Of a stretch of DNA of 64,000 nt, positions 41,754 to 50,897 are shown piece after piece. Position 1 is the stretch's first letter, and each line of letters opens with the position of its first letter. The stretch is from DATKUC01 sp964577375 (GTDB taxonomy: Bacteria > Spirochaetota > Spirochaetia > DSM-27196 > DATKUC01). The stretch lies in assembly GCA_964577375.1 (NCBI GenBank), contig CAZNYW010000014.1, forward strand, positions 11,161 to 75,160, written 5' to 3'. Under the pieces are notes generated by a model. The model made no database searches. It saw nothing but the letters and a program-made list of their open reading frames with translations, and was not told the origin of the DNA. Position numbers and translations under genes: made by a program.

Positions 41754-42704
41754 CTAATTCCCCCTGGCGCGGACGCCGGCACCGCTCCGCGCGTGTTCCC
41801 TGACTACGTGAAGTCCCGCGGATTCCAGAATCTTCCTGAGGGATTCGATCTCGGTCGAAGGCAGAGGCTCCATTCCTTCGAAGAACTCCGTGCTCCGGTT
41901 CATGAGCGCGTACTTGTTCCTTGCAAGCGGATTGAAATTGATCAGCTCGACCCGAGCCCCGGGATTTGTTTCCCGGATGAACTGCGCGAGGGCGGAAATG
42001 TTCGATTGCGTCGTCGTTATCCCCGGTATCAGCGGAATACGGGTAAGAAGCTCCACGCCTCGGCGCGCGAGGGCCGCGTAATTGCGCTTGATCGGCTCGT
42101 TGCGGCGATGAGTGTATTCCAGATGCAGGCCGCTGTCGGCCAGCTTGAGGTCCACGATGAAAAGGTCCGTGTAGGGTATGAATCGTTCCAGCGTTTCGTA
42201 TTCCCCGAAGAGGCAGGTCTCGATTGCGGTGTGAACTCCCGCCCTCCTGCAGAGGTCGAGCACCTCGATGGTGAAGTCGGGCTGCACCAGAGGGTCTCCT
42301 CCCGATATCGTGATTCCGCCTCCGGACTGGCGGTAGAACTCGACGTCGCGCAGCAGCGTTTCGGCGGCTTCGGCTGCAGTTATCGTCCGCCCGTCGAAGG
42401 AGAGGGCCGTCGTCGGACATGCGGCGACGCAGGTACCGCACCGTGTGCACTTCTGCCTGTTGATCCGGATGAAGGGGTGGCCCTCCGTGTCCGTCTGCAG
42501 CGCCCCGTTCGGACAGCTTTCGACGCAGACACCGCAGCGAATGCATTGCGACTCGAGGTACCAGAGACCGATGCCCGCCGACAGCCCCTCCGGATTCTGA
42601 CACCAGGCGCAGCGGAGCGAGCAGCCTTTCAGGAAGAGCGTCGAACGAATGCCCTGGCCGTCATGGAGGGTGAATCGTTTGAGATCGATGATGGAGCCAT
42701 CCAT
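41754..42704 (-). CDS. Glycyl-radical-enzyme activating enzyme 1 (radical SAM)
   Basis: A 316-aa radical-SAM activase that makes the glycyl radical on the neighbouring enzyme. The SAM cluster motif is KGCSLRCAWCQNPE (CxxxCxxC). A two-cluster ferredoxin insert carries CIRCGVCVESC and CTRCGTCVAACP, as in dehydratase-type activases. GGGITISGGDPLVQPDF is the SAM-binding GGE-like motif. ATG 42704 overlaps the stop of the radical enzyme (TGATG), with GGAG upstream, so partner and activase are made together. Confidence 0.92.
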   Translation of the reverse strand: MDGSIIDLKRFTLHDGQGIRSTLFLKGCSLRCAWCQNPEGLSAGIGLWYLESQCIRCGVCVESCPNGALQTDTEGHPFIRINRQKCTRCGTCVAACPTTALSFDGRTITAAEAAETLLRDVEFYRQSGGGITISGGDPLVQPDFTIEVLDLCRRAGVHTAIETCLFGEYETLERFIPYTDLFIVDLKLADSGLHLEYTHRRNEPIKRNYAALARRGVELLTRIPLIPGITTTQSNISALAQFIRETNPGARVELINFNPLARNKYALMNRSTEFFEGMEPLPSTEIESLRKILESAGLHVVREHARSGAGVRARGN

Positions 42705-45082
42705 CAAACGTCTCCGTAGCTCGTACGGGCGATTATCTCATCCTGCAGGTCGTTCGCCAGCTCGGCGAAATAGGCCGTATAGCCGGCCACCCGGACCGTC
42801 AGGCTGCGCCACTCCTCCGGATGCGACTTGGCCGCGAGAAGGTCCTCCCTGCGGATCACGTTGAACTGAACATGGTTGATGTGGAGCCTGACGAAGGTGC
42901 GGAGGAAGCTGGCAAATTTCGCGATGCCCTCTTCTGTCTTGAAGAACTCCGGCAGGAATTTCATGTTGAGAAGCGTGCCGTTGCTTCCGTGCTTCGAATC
43001 TATCTTCGACACCGAACGAAGCAGGGCGGTCGGGCCGGTCCGGTCCCTGCCGTACATTGCGGACATTCCGCCGTCGGCAAGCGGGTCTTTTGCCTTTCTC
43101 CCATCCAGCGAAGCGCCGACATTCTGGCCCATGGGTACGTGGGCGGAGACAGTGTACAGACCGGCATGGTAGAGACCGCCGCGCGCGTTGGAGTACTCTT
43201 CCATCTTCGCGGAAAAATAGCCGACCCACTTTGCCGCGATTTCGTCCACCCAGTCAACATCGTTGCCGTATTTCGGCACCTTGTTGATCAGGTACTGACG
43301 CAGTCTTTCGTCGTCCGCGTAGTTGCTTCGGATCGCGGCGAGCGCTTCGTCAGCCGTTACGTACCGGTCTTCGTAGATGCACTGTTTGATCGCTGCCAGA
43401 GAATCGGCTATGTTTGCGGGCTGTATCGCCTGGATGCCCGAAAGATTGTAGTGCGCCCCGCCGGCGGTGACGTCGAGTCCCTTCTCGACGCACCCGTTTA
43501 TGACCGTGGAAAGGAATGGCGACGGCAGCACCTCGGCGTGAAGCCGGTCGACCGTGTCGCAGGCTCTGATCATCCTTTCGATGAAGTGGTCCATCTGCTT
43601 CCGGTACGCTGTCTCGAGCACTTCGAAGCTCCCGTAGTCGCCGAGCGAACCGAGATCGAGCCCCATCTGCTTGCCGCTGAGAAGGCAGACGCCGTGGTTG
43701 AGCGTCAGCTCGAGCGCCTTTACCATGTTGAACATGGCCGCGTCGCTCCAGCCGAGCGAGTTTCCGTGGGTCGTCAGCTCGACGCAGCCGACAATCGCGT
43801 AGTTCAGCGCATCTTCGCGCGATATTCCGCGCGCCATGAGGGCGGGAATGATGCTCTCGTCGTTGAACACCTGAGGCATGCCGGAGCCAAGACCGATCAC
43901 ACGAGCGCACTCCCGGACGAAGCTCTCCGACGACTTTTCAGACAGGCGTGCGGAAAGATTCGGCTGGGGGAGCCCTATGTGGGCCTGTGCCTTGAGGAAC
44001 AGAAACGACAGCTCGTTCGACGCGTCCTCTCCCTGCTCGTCCACGCCGCCGACGGCAACGTTGAAGCCGATAGGAAAGCCGGCGAAGTATTTCGCACTGC
44101 TTGAGTTGCGCAGATAGACTATCTGATTGAACTTGAGCCAGAGCGCTTCAATGATCTCAAGCGCGGCTGCCTGGTCCAGAAGCCCGGTATCTACGTCGTT
44201 CCGGTAGTACCCGTAGAGGTACTGGTCCGCGCGACCGGGAGAGAAGGAGGAGGCGTTGGACTCCGTGTGCAGCAGCACGAAGAGGAACCAGAGCGACTGC
44301 ACCGCCTCGCGAAAGGTCGAGGGCGGTTCGACCGTGAGCTTCCGGCAGATCCGGGCAATCTCCAGGAGGTTCGCCCTGTTTTCCGCTCCCGGCTCCTCGG
44401 CCGCCATCCCGGCCGCGAGCTCGGCGTATCGCCCTATGAAGTCCAGGGCGCCCTCGAGGGCTATGGCCATTCCGCGGTAGAACCCGCGTGAATCCGGGGC
44501 CACAGCCTTCTCTTTCTCGAGAATCTCGATCAGGATCGCTCGCGGCCCTCTGGCGAGCCAGCCCGCCGCGTCGGGACAGATGTGCCCCTGAGAATGGTCA
44601 GTCTGATTTATCTTTGCTACCTTGCCGATCGCGGACAGCTCCTCACCGATAGCCGCCTTCACCCTGTCCTCGAGCGACTTCCCCTTCCAGAAGGGCAGAA
44701 TATCGCGTCTGAACGTCTCGATATCCTCGGGCCGCACCTCGAACCTGTCCTGCGGGCGTTCGCCCAGGCGCTCGATTTCGTCGTCTACCCAGGAGATGCC
44801 TGCCTCAGGCGATACCACGCCTGCACGGACCCCGGCGGTGCGATTCCCCACTATCAGTTCCAGCGGATCTATCCGTATTTCTATTCTGCGAAGGGTCGCC
44901 GCCAGCGACGAGGCGCGCTGGATGTTGCGCGGCTGGTCCGGATTTGCCCTGTAGTATTCGGTGACGATCGCGGCCTGTTCGATTGAAAGGAAGCGCGGCT
45001 CATCGAGCATCCGCTGCTTCAACATCACGATCCTGGACGTGCTCGCAAGCGCGTCTATCCTCTCGAGTACGGTTTCAACCAT
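42704..45082 (-). CDS. Glycyl-radical enzyme 1, dehydratase/lyase type
   Basis: A 792-aa anaerobic radical enzyme. The thiyl cysteine is C433 in YAIVGCVELTTHG, with E435 two residues later, as in glycerol, propanediol and hydroxyproline dehydratases and choline lyase, and unlike the CC of pyruvate formate-lyase. The radical glycine is G767 in RVAGYTAYF near the C-terminus. GGAG at 45090-45093 selects the ATG at 45082 over 45094. It probably eliminates water or another leaving group from a polyol or sugar derivative. Oxygen would cleave the chain at G767. It lies between the importer genes and its activase in one operon. Confidence 0.88.
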   Translation of the reverse strand: MVETVLERIDALASTSRIVMLKQRMLDEPRFLSIEQAAIVTEYYRANPDQPRNIQRASSLAATLRRIEIRIDPLELIVGNRTAGVRAGVVSPEAGISWVDDEIERLGERPQDRFEVRPEDIETFRRDILPFWKGKSLEDRVKAAIGEELSAIGKVAKINQTDHSQGHICPDAAGWLARGPRAILIEILEKEKAVAPDSRGFYRGMAIALEGALDFIGRYAELAAGMAAEEPGAENRANLLEIARICRKLTVEPPSTFREAVQSLWFLFVLLHTESNASSFSPGRADQYLYGYYRNDVDTGLLDQAAALEIIEALWLKFNQIVYLRNSSSAKYFAGFPIGFNVAVGGVDEQGEDASNELSFLFLKAQAHIGLPQPNLSARLSEKSSESFVRECARVIGLGSGMPQVFNDESIIPALMARGISREDALNYAIVGCVELTTHGNSLGWSDAAMFNMVKALELTLNHGVCLLSGKQMGLDLGSLGDYGSFEVLETAYRKQMDHFIERMIRACDTVDRLHAEVLPSPFLSTVINGCVEKGLDVTAGGAHYNLSGIQAIQPANIADSLAAIKQCIYEDRYVTADEALAAIRSNYADDERLRQYLINKVPKYGNDVDWVDEIAAKWVGYFSAKMEEYSNARGGLYHAGLYTVSAHVPMGQNVGASLDGRKAKDPLADGGMSAMYGRDRTGPTALLRSVSKIDSKHGSNGTLLNMKFLPEFFKTEEGIAKFASFLRTFVRLHINHVQFNVIRREDLLAAKSHPEEWRSLTVRVAGYTAYFAELANDLQDEIIARTSYGDV

Positions 45083-45133
45083 AGGATACTCCATTCGTCG
45101 CCGGTGCGGCTTCCGCGCAAGGCGCGGCCCGGC

Positions 45134-46096
45134 CTAGACCGTTTCGCGCTTGCGCTTCTGTCCGAAGCAGTCGAGCCAGATGATGGCCACGATGACAGCC
45201 CCCTTCAGCAGTACCTGGATGTAGGAGGTGATCGTCAGCATGTTCATGACGTTGTCCAGCATGCCGAAGACCAGAAGGCCAAGGCCCGACTGGGGTATGC
45301 CTCCTATCCCGCCCGCGAAGGAGGTGCCGCCGACGACGACACCGCAGTTCACGACCAGCGCGGTCAGCTCTCCGTAGATCGAAGAGCCGGTGTTGAGCTT
45401 GGAGGACAGGAGCACGCCGGCCAGTCCCGCCGCGGCGCCCGATATCACAAAGGCGAGCCACTTGGTCCGGATTACGTTGATGCCTGAGTAGAGCGCCACC
45501 TCGTAGTCACCGCCGATGGCATAGAGGTTGCGGCCGAACTGGGTGTAGCGCATCAGCCAGAAGAACAGCACGAAGAGAACTATCGTAATGATGACGAGGT
45601 TCGGGACTCCGGCAACGGCCCCGTTTCCGATCATCATGAATGCCGGATTCTTCGCAGGGATAGGATGAGCATTGGTGAGCTGCTGGGCGACCCCGGTCAG
45701 CAGGAGTCCCATACCGAGCGTGATGATGAATGGCTCGGTTCGCTGGTGAACGACGAGGAAGCCGTTTATCGCCCCCACCACCGCGCCAAAAAGAACGGCG
45801 AGCAGGATGGCGGGAAACAGCGCCATATAGTCCATCAGCTTGATCGCCAGGATTCCCGCGACGACCAGAATCCCTCCGATCGACAGATCGCAACCGCCGG
45901 AGATGATTGTCAGAGTAACTCCGAAGGCCAGGATGAGGAGGATTGACGTCGAATTGAGCATGTCCAGCAGGTTGTAGGCTGTGTAGAACTCCGTGCCGGA
46001 GAAGAGCATGATGAAAAGCATCACCAGTATCGCGATGAACGCCTTCTGTTTCGTCGCAAGCCTGTAGAGCGAAGCCCCTATTCCCATCGTGTTCAT
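45134..46096 (-). CDS. Sugar ABC transporter permease 2 (RbsC-like)
   Basis: A 320-aa permease with about nine spans. Motifs GGCDLSIGGILVVAGI, GAINGFLVVHQRTEPFIITLGMGL and VVVGGTSFAGGIGGI are typical of the monosaccharide permease family. AGGAG at 46106-46110 suits the ATG at 46096 rather than the earlier one at 46105. It lies directly after the first permease; two different permeases imply a heterodimeric channel. Confidence 0.88.
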   Translation of the reverse strand: MNTMGIGASLYRLATKQKAFIAILVMLFIMLFSGTEFYTAYNLLDMLNSTSILLILAFGVTLTIISGGCDLSIGGILVVAGILAIKLMDYMALFPAILLAVLFGAVVGAINGFLVVHQRTEPFIITLGMGLLLTGVAQQLTNAHPIPAKNPAFMMIGNGAVAGVPNLVIITIVLFVLFFWLMRYTQFGRNLYAIGGDYEVALYSGINVIRTKWLAFVISGAAAGLAGVLLSSKLNTGSSIYGELTALVVNCGVVVGGTSFAGGIGGIPQSGLGLLVFGMLDNVMNMLTITSYIQVLLKGAVIVAIIWLDCFGQKRKRETV

Positions 46097-46108
46097 CTTA
46101 AGCATCTC

Positions 46109-47107
46109 CTACACTTGTTTGCGGTTGTCGAGCCAGATTGCGAAGACCAGGATTGCGCCTTTGACCGCAACCTGCAGGTATGTCGAGACGCCCAAAAGAT
46201 CCAGACAGTTGGACATGAGGATAATCAAAAGGACACCCATCACGGTGCGGAGAACGCTGCCCTTGCCGCCCTTGAGAGTCGTCCCTCCGACGACGACCGA
46301 AAGGATCGCGTTGGTTTCGTAACCGGCTCCGATAACGGGAGCGGCCGTGGTGATACGTGAGAAGAGGACGATGGCACCGACGCCCGCCATGAATCCGCCG
46401 ATGGTGTAGATCACGACGATCGACCGCTTGATCCGAATACCCGCGAGCCGCGCGGCGGTCTTGTTGCCTCCCGTAAGTCTGATCGCCCGGCCCCCCTTGG
46501 TCTGCGACTGAAAGACCCACAGTGCCGCAAGCAGGACGAGGAAGATCACGAAGGAGACCGACAGCGGCCCGACGCTCCCGGCGCCGATGGCCTCGAACAC
46601 CGACTTGCTCTTCTGTATGTCCCAGAAGTGCATGGTTGTACCGCCACTGTAGAGAAGGGCGATGGCCGAATAGACGGTGCTCATGCCGAAGGTGAGAAAC
46701 AGCGCCTCGGCCTGCGTCAGAGCTCCCGACGTGAGAATGACGACGCTGTTCAGCACCCCGCACAGGGCGCCGAGAGCCAGCCCCATGAGAAGGGCCGGCA
46801 CCTGGCCGAACGGCTGTATGAGCGATATGGTGACCACCGCCACCAGGTTGATGATGCCGGCGACCGACAGGTCGATGAAATTGCCGATGATCACGAAGGT
46901 CATGCCCAGGGACACCATGATGAGCGGCCCGAACTGGCGCATGATGTTGACGAGATTCGCACCGGACAGGAACTTCGGTTCGACGATTGCCGTGATGGTG
47001 ACCAGACCGGCGATCATCACCAGCACAAGGTAGTCCCGCAGGACCGAGCCCGTGCCTTGGACAATCCGGTTCAGCTGTATGCTTCTGTTTGCTTCCTGGA
47101 CGCTCAC
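46109..47107 (-). CDS. Sugar ABC transporter permease 1 (RbsC-like)
   Basis: A 332-aa permease with the same family motifs (GNFIDLSVAGIINLV, TQAEALFLTFGMSTV, VVVGGTTLKGGKGSVLRTV). The GTG start overlaps the ATPase stop (GTGA). It is clearly paralogous to the following permease but not recently duplicated. Confidence 0.88.
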   Translation of the reverse strand: MSVQEANRSIQLNRIVQGTGSVLRDYLVLVMIAGLVTITAIVEPKFLSGANLVNIMRQFGPLIMVSLGMTFVIIGNFIDLSVAGIINLVAVVTISLIQPFGQVPALLMGLALGALCGVLNSVVILTSGALTQAEALFLTFGMSTVYSAIALLYSGGTTMHFWDIQKSKSVFEAIGAGSVGPLSVSFVIFLVLLAALWVFQSQTKGGRAIRLTGGNKTAARLAGIRIKRSIVVIYTIGGFMAGVGAIVLFSRITTAAPVIGAGYETNAILSVVVGGTTLKGGKGSVLRTVMGVLLIILMSNCLDLLGVSTYLQVAVKGAILVFAIWLDNRKQV

Positions 47108-48603
47108 TCCTGCCCTCCCGCAAGTCCAAGGGCGGCGCTCATGATTTCGTCGGTTGGTGTCGACTGCGGATCGAACTCTCCCGTGATCCGGCCCTCGAAT
47201 ATTGTCAATACCCGGTTGCTCATATTGAGCACTTCGGGCAGCTCCGACGAGATGAGGATGATCGACCCGCCGCTCTCGGCTATTCTCTTCATCAGGCTGT
47301 AGATCTCATACTTGGCGCCGACGTCGATACCGCGGGTCGGCTCATCCATGATGAAGATCTGGGGTGAGATCTCGAGCCAGCGGCCAACGATGCACTTCTG
47401 CTGATTGCCTCCCGAAAGATTACCTACCGCCACTTTGGTGGAGGGCGTCTTGACGTCGAGAGCGGCAACCTGCCGTGCCCCGATGCCCCTCTCCAGCGAT
47501 TTCCGGATGAAGCCGAACTTGCTCACCCGATCGATGCTGGCCATGGAGATGTTCGACTCCACGGAAAAGGGCATGACCAGCCCCTCGAGCTTCCGGTCCT
47601 CGGGAATGAAGCCCAGACCCGCGTCCTTCGCCCCCTTGGGGGTCCGGATGTTGATGGGCTTTCCGTTGATGAGCACCTGGTGTCCTCTGACCCGGTCCGC
47701 GCCGAAGAGCGCACGAACGATCTCGGTGCGGCCGGATCCGACCAGCCCGACGAAGCCCAGTATCTCGCCCTTGCGGAGGGTGAACGAGACGTCATGGAGC
47801 TTCCGGGTATTGATGGAGCGGACCTCCATCAGCACCTCACCGACTGCCTGAGGCCGCGGCGGATACTCGTTCTCGATTGTGCGGCCGACCATTTTGGATA
47901 TGAGCTCGCTCCTCGAAAACTGGCTCCTCGGCTGGGTATCGATGACGCGGCCGTCGCGCATGACGCTGACGATGTCGCAGAACTCGAATATTTCGTCCAG
48001 CTTGTGACTGATATAGATGATGGAGATTCCCTGCTCCTTCAGCTGCCTGATGATCTTCACCAGCTCTACCATCTCCTCGGCGGTGAGGCTGCTCGAAGGC
48101 TCGTCCATTATGATCAGCTTGGATTTGAATGAGAGCGCCTTGGCGATCTCGACCATCTGCTTTTCCGACATGCTCAACTCGGACACCAGTTTGGTGGTAA
48201 CGACCTTGCTGGCGATGCTGTCGAGGAGCTTCCGGGCCGCGGTGTGGGTGCCCCGCATGCCCTTCATCTCTTTGAAGCGGCCGAGGAAGATGTTCTCGCC
48301 CACGCTCATGGTGTTGACCAGGTTCAGCTCCTGGTAGATGATCGCCAATCCGCTCTGCATAGACTGATGGGGGGTGACGTGCTCGACGCGCTGCCCGTCA
48401 AAAATCACGGTTCCACTGTCCTTCTGGTAGACGCCGGACAGGATCTTCATCAGGGTCGATTTACCTGCGCCGTTCTCGCCTACGATGCCGTGGACCGTTC
48501 CACGCGCCACATCGATCGACACGTTGTCGAGCGCTTTGACACCAGGAAAGGACTTGCTTACGCCTTTAATAGATAGAATGATTTCCGCGCTGCCAGTATC
48601 CAT
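47104..48603 (-). CDS. Sugar ABC transporter ATPase, double-domain (RbsA/MglA-like)
   Basis: A 499-aa ATPase with two nucleotide-binding domains. The first has GENGAGKSTLMKILSG and LIIMDEPSSSLT. The second has a degenerate A-loop GLVGSGRTEIVRALFG, signature LSGGNQQKCIVGRW and IFIMDEPTRGIDVG, the usual RbsA asymmetry. AGGA seven bases upstream favours ATG 48603 over the ATG at 48633. It powers the importer of the radical-enzyme operon. An unusual hairpin separates it from the binding-protein gene. Confidence 0.92.
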   Translation of the reverse strand: MDTGSAEIILSIKGVSKSFPGVKALDNVSIDVARGTVHGIVGENGAGKSTLMKILSGVYQKDSGTVIFDGQRVEHVTPHQSMQSGLAIIYQELNLVNTMSVGENIFLGRFKEMKGMRGTHTAARKLLDSIASKVVTTKLVSELSMSEKQMVEIAKALSFKSKLIIMDEPSSSLTAEEMVELVKIIRQLKEQGISIIYISHKLDEIFEFCDIVSVMRDGRVIDTQPRSQFSRSELISKMVGRTIENEYPPRPQAVGEVLMEVRSINTRKLHDVSFTLRKGEILGFVGLVGSGRTEIVRALFGADRVRGHQVLINGKPINIRTPKGAKDAGLGFIPEDRKLEGLVMPFSVESNISMASIDRVSKFGFIRKSLERGIGARQVAALDVKTPSTKVAVGNLSGGNQQKCIVGRWLEISPQIFIMDEPTRGIDVGAKYEIYSLMKRIAESGGSIILISSELPEVLNMSNRVLTIFEGRITGEFDPQSTPTDEIMSAALGLAGGQE

Positions 48604-48634
48604 GCACCAATCCTTGACTGAGACAATAGACAAA

Positions 48635-48666
48635 AGGTCTGCTCCGCACGAATGCGGAACAGACCT
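48635..48666 (-). terminator. 14-bp hairpin with UUCG loop between binding-protein and ATPase genes
   Basis: In the transcribed (minus) strand AGGTCTGTTCCGCA pairs fully with TGCGGAGCAGACCT, counting one G-U wobble, around a UUCG tetraloop, followed by a short U-run. Probably a partial terminator and 3'-end stabiliser that keeps binding-protein mRNA in excess over the membrane components. Confidence 0.75.
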
Positions 48667-48683
48667 GTCACCCTACGCCTTGC

Positions 48684-49670
48684 TTACCACTCGGGAGGAT
48701 CGAACGACGCGATCGTATCCTTGTCGACTACCGTGAGAGGCACGAAGTTGATGGGATCGACCTTCTGACCGGCAACGACTTTCTGTGCAAGCTCCAGGTC
48801 CTTCTTGGTCATGACCACGAAGTCCTGTGCGATGCTGACTGCCTGATCACCGCTCTTGACCTGGTAGTATCCGGCGCGGTTGCCGTCTACGCCGACGATG
48901 TAGAGGCCGGTGATGCCGGCGGCTTTGGCTGCCTGGATGACGCCCGTGGCACCGTTGTCCCAGTGGACGAAGACACCCTGGATCTCTTTGCCGTACTTTA
49001 CGATGTCATTTTCCATGATCGTCTGGGCCTGGTCGGTTGCCCACTGCTGGCACGCCTGATAGTCGAGGACCTGGATGTTGCTGCCCTTGATCCCCTTGTC
49101 GCCGTTGAAGCCGTCATGCCGCTTGATCTGCGCATCGTGGCCCGCTTGGCCGCCGATCTCCACGATCTTGGCGCCGTTCGGGAAGTGCTTGATGAAGGCC
49201 TGCGCAGCCTGCTGGCCCGCCATCGTGTCGTTGACGCCCGCGTAGAAGTCGCGGTACTTCTGGTTCGCCGGAGCCAGGTCGGAAGAGAACATGCCGACGA
49301 TCAATCCCGCCTGCTTCGCCTTGATGAGGCTCGGAACGATGGCGTTGATGTCGTTCGGGTTCAGAAAGATGACCTTGAACTTCTGAGCGATACAGTTGGT
49401 AACGATCTGCGACTCGGCCTGAGTGTCACCCTTTGCGTCGAAAGTGTACATGTCGAAGCCGTACTGAGCGCCGAATTTCAGGAACTGCTTCGCCGAGAAC
49501 GCCTGCGACTCGTTCGCCATGTTCGACACGATGAACGCAGCTTTCACCAGCCCTCCCGAGGTTCCCTGGCCGGCCGCCGGCTGCTCATTCGATCCGTTGG
49601 CGAACACGCCGAAGGACACTGCGACGAGCAGCATAATACCGAGGACGAACGCCCTCTTCATCATCGTCAT
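48684..49670 (-). CDS. Periplasmic sugar-binding protein of the radical-enzyme operon
   Basis: A 328-aa RbsB-class binding protein. The signal peptide RAFVLGIMLLVAVSFGVFA ends before NGSNEQPAAGQG, the spirochaete pattern. The mature domain shows the two-lobe periplasmic-binding fold (FLNPNDINAIVPSLIKAKQ, FYAGVNDTMAGQQAAQAF, IVGVDGNRAGYYQVKSG). GGAGGT seven bases upstream of the first ATG. First gene of the eight-gene operon, with a good promoter and a palindromic leader element. Ligand unknown. Confidence 0.88.
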   Translation of the reverse strand: MTMMKRAFVLGIMLLVAVSFGVFANGSNEQPAAGQGTSGGLVKAAFIVSNMANESQAFSAKQFLKFGAQYGFDMYTFDAKGDTQAESQIVTNCIAQKFKVIFLNPNDINAIVPSLIKAKQAGLIVGMFSSDLAPANQKYRDFYAGVNDTMAGQQAAQAFIKHFPNGAKIVEIGGQAGHDAQIKRHDGFNGDKGIKGSNIQVLDYQACQQWATDQAQTIMENDIVKYGKEIQGVFVHWDNGATGVIQAAKAAGITGLYIVGVDGNRAGYYQVKSGDQAVSIAQDFVVMTKKDLELAQKVVAGQKVDPINFVPLTVVDKDTIASFDPPEW

Positions 49671-49696
49671 ATCCTACCTCCATTGGTAACAATTTG

Positions 49697-49724
49697 CAAA
49701 TGAAACTCATTAAGTTTTCATTTG
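49697..49724. promoter_or_regulatory. Large inverted repeat in the leader of the binding-protein gene
   Basis: CAAATGAAACT (49697-49707) faces AGTTTTCATTTG (49713-49724), complementary except for one extra T. It lies between the -10 box and the ribosome site, overlapping the expected transcription start. Likely operator, for the adjacent AraC-type regulator or a LacI-type protein. Confidence 0.55.
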
Positions 49725-49736
49725 TAACTAATGACC

Positions 49737-49764
49737 ATCATATACTAGTTGGTCTATCTGTCAA
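49737..49764 (-). promoter_or_regulatory. Sigma70-type promoter of the radical-enzyme transport operon
   Basis: Minus strand TTGACA (49764-49759), 16-base spacer, TATGAT (49742-49737). Both hexamers are near consensus. Confidence 0.7.
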
Positions 49765-49900
49765 CTAATTTCGTTTCGTCACCGGAGAGCCCCGCGGTTA
49801 CCGGGTGTCCTATGTTCAGGATAATCGATGTTTGGAAATCCGAAAGGCCAAATACTGCACTGATTGGGTGGTAAAAATGAACAAGGGTAGGCGGAATGGG

Positions 49901-50716
49901 TTACTGACAGCGATACTTCTTTCGAAACTCTCTCGGGCTCAGGCAGGTTGCGCGCTTGAAAAGCTGACTGAAGTACTTTGTATCTTCGAAGCCGAGCAGA
50001 TGGGCTATCTGCTCTATCGATGCCGGTTGAACCAGCAGAAGGTGCTTGGCCTTTTCGATCCGCACGGCGTTGCGGTAGCGCATGGGTGAGGTGCCGAGAT
50101 GTCTCTTGTAGAGCCGCGACAGATAGGAGGGGCTGACGCAGGCCACCTTCGCGAGGGCATCGATGCTGAAATTGTCCGCGTAGTGCTCGCGGATGAACGC
50201 CTGACTGCGGTCGAGCTGCGCGCTCACTGAGGAGTCTACGGTTTCCAGCTTCTGCTCCATGAAAAGGAATAGAGCTTTCAGCAGGTGATCTTCGAGGTCG
50301 TGGATGTGCTTCGTGCCGCAGGAGTGGTTGACGTTGGCCATCTGGCAGAGCCAGCCGAGCGCGCCGTCATCGTCCCGCAGTTTGAACGAAAATGGGAGCG
50401 TCCTGCCGCACTCGAGCTCGATCCAGAGACATACAATTTCCTGGTGGCTGGAGACGTCCAGGGTCTCACGGTGTGGCACGCCGGGCGGGTAGACCACAAG
50501 ATCGAAGAGAGCGACGTCGAGGGTATCCCTCTTTGTCGCCACGGTCGCCCTTCCATCGAAAAAGTAGAGGAGCTCGAGGTAGCGATGTGAGTGCTCTCGG
50601 AAGTTCCAGATCTTGCTGTTTTCATCGAATCGTTCGCAGAACTTCAGAGTGATGCCGCCTTCGCTCACCGCCTGAAGGAAGTGCAGCGCCTCCAATTTTT
50701 GCGCATCCGATAACAT
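49901..50716 (-). CDS. AraC-family transcriptional regulator
   Basis: A 271-aa regulator. The N-terminal cupin-like sensor domain covers about residues 20-120 (EHSHRYLELLYFFDG, VVYPPGVPHRE, with metal- or ligand-type His). Two helix-turn-helix motifs occupy the last 100 residues (FSIDALAKVACVSPSYLSRL and IEQIAHLLGFEDTKYFSQLF). The frame is open far upstream across the divergent GH4 gene, but the family length and GAGG/AGGA before ATG 50716 set the start. It lies between the transport operon and the GH4 gene and probably activates both. Confidence 0.88.
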   Translation of the reverse strand: MLSDAQKLEALHFLQAVSEGGITLKFCERFDENSKIWNFREHSHRYLELLYFFDGRATVATKRDTLDVALFDLVVYPPGVPHRETLDVSSHQEIVCLWIELECGRTLPFSFKLRDDDGALGWLCQMANVNHSCGTKHIHDLEDHLLKALFLFMEQKLETVDSSVSAQLDRSQAFIREHYADNFSIDALAKVACVSPSYLSRLYKRHLGTSPMRYRNAVRIEKAKHLLLVQPASIEQIAHLLGFEDTKYFSQLFKRATCLSPREFRKKYRCQ

Positions 50717-50818
50717 GTTCCTGGCCTCGTATGAGACAAGTCTAGTACGCAAAGCGGAAGGCTGTCTATCCTCCGGCGGGCGCGACAGGGCGGTTAAAGG
50801 ACGATTTTCACAAAATTC

Positions 50819-50847
50819 TTGACAGGCCTGACGACACAGCTTACCGT
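50819..50847 (+). promoter_or_regulatory. Promoter for the GH4-DUF4432 unit
   Basis: TTGACA at 50819-50824, a 17-base spacer and TACCGT at 50842-50847. The poor -10 box agrees with dependence on an activator such as the adjacent AraC protein. Confidence 0.5.
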
Positions 50848-50897
50848 ATGGCAAAACAACAGAGATTTCGCACACAGGGTCAAGGAGCAGACCGACT

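Noticed and set aside
42704..45082. Glycyl-radical enzyme 1 as pyruvate formate-lyase
   Set aside because: Formate-lyase has adjacent Cys-Cys at the active site; here there is a single Cys followed by Val-Glu, the dehydratase/lyase pattern. The same argument applies to enzyme 2.
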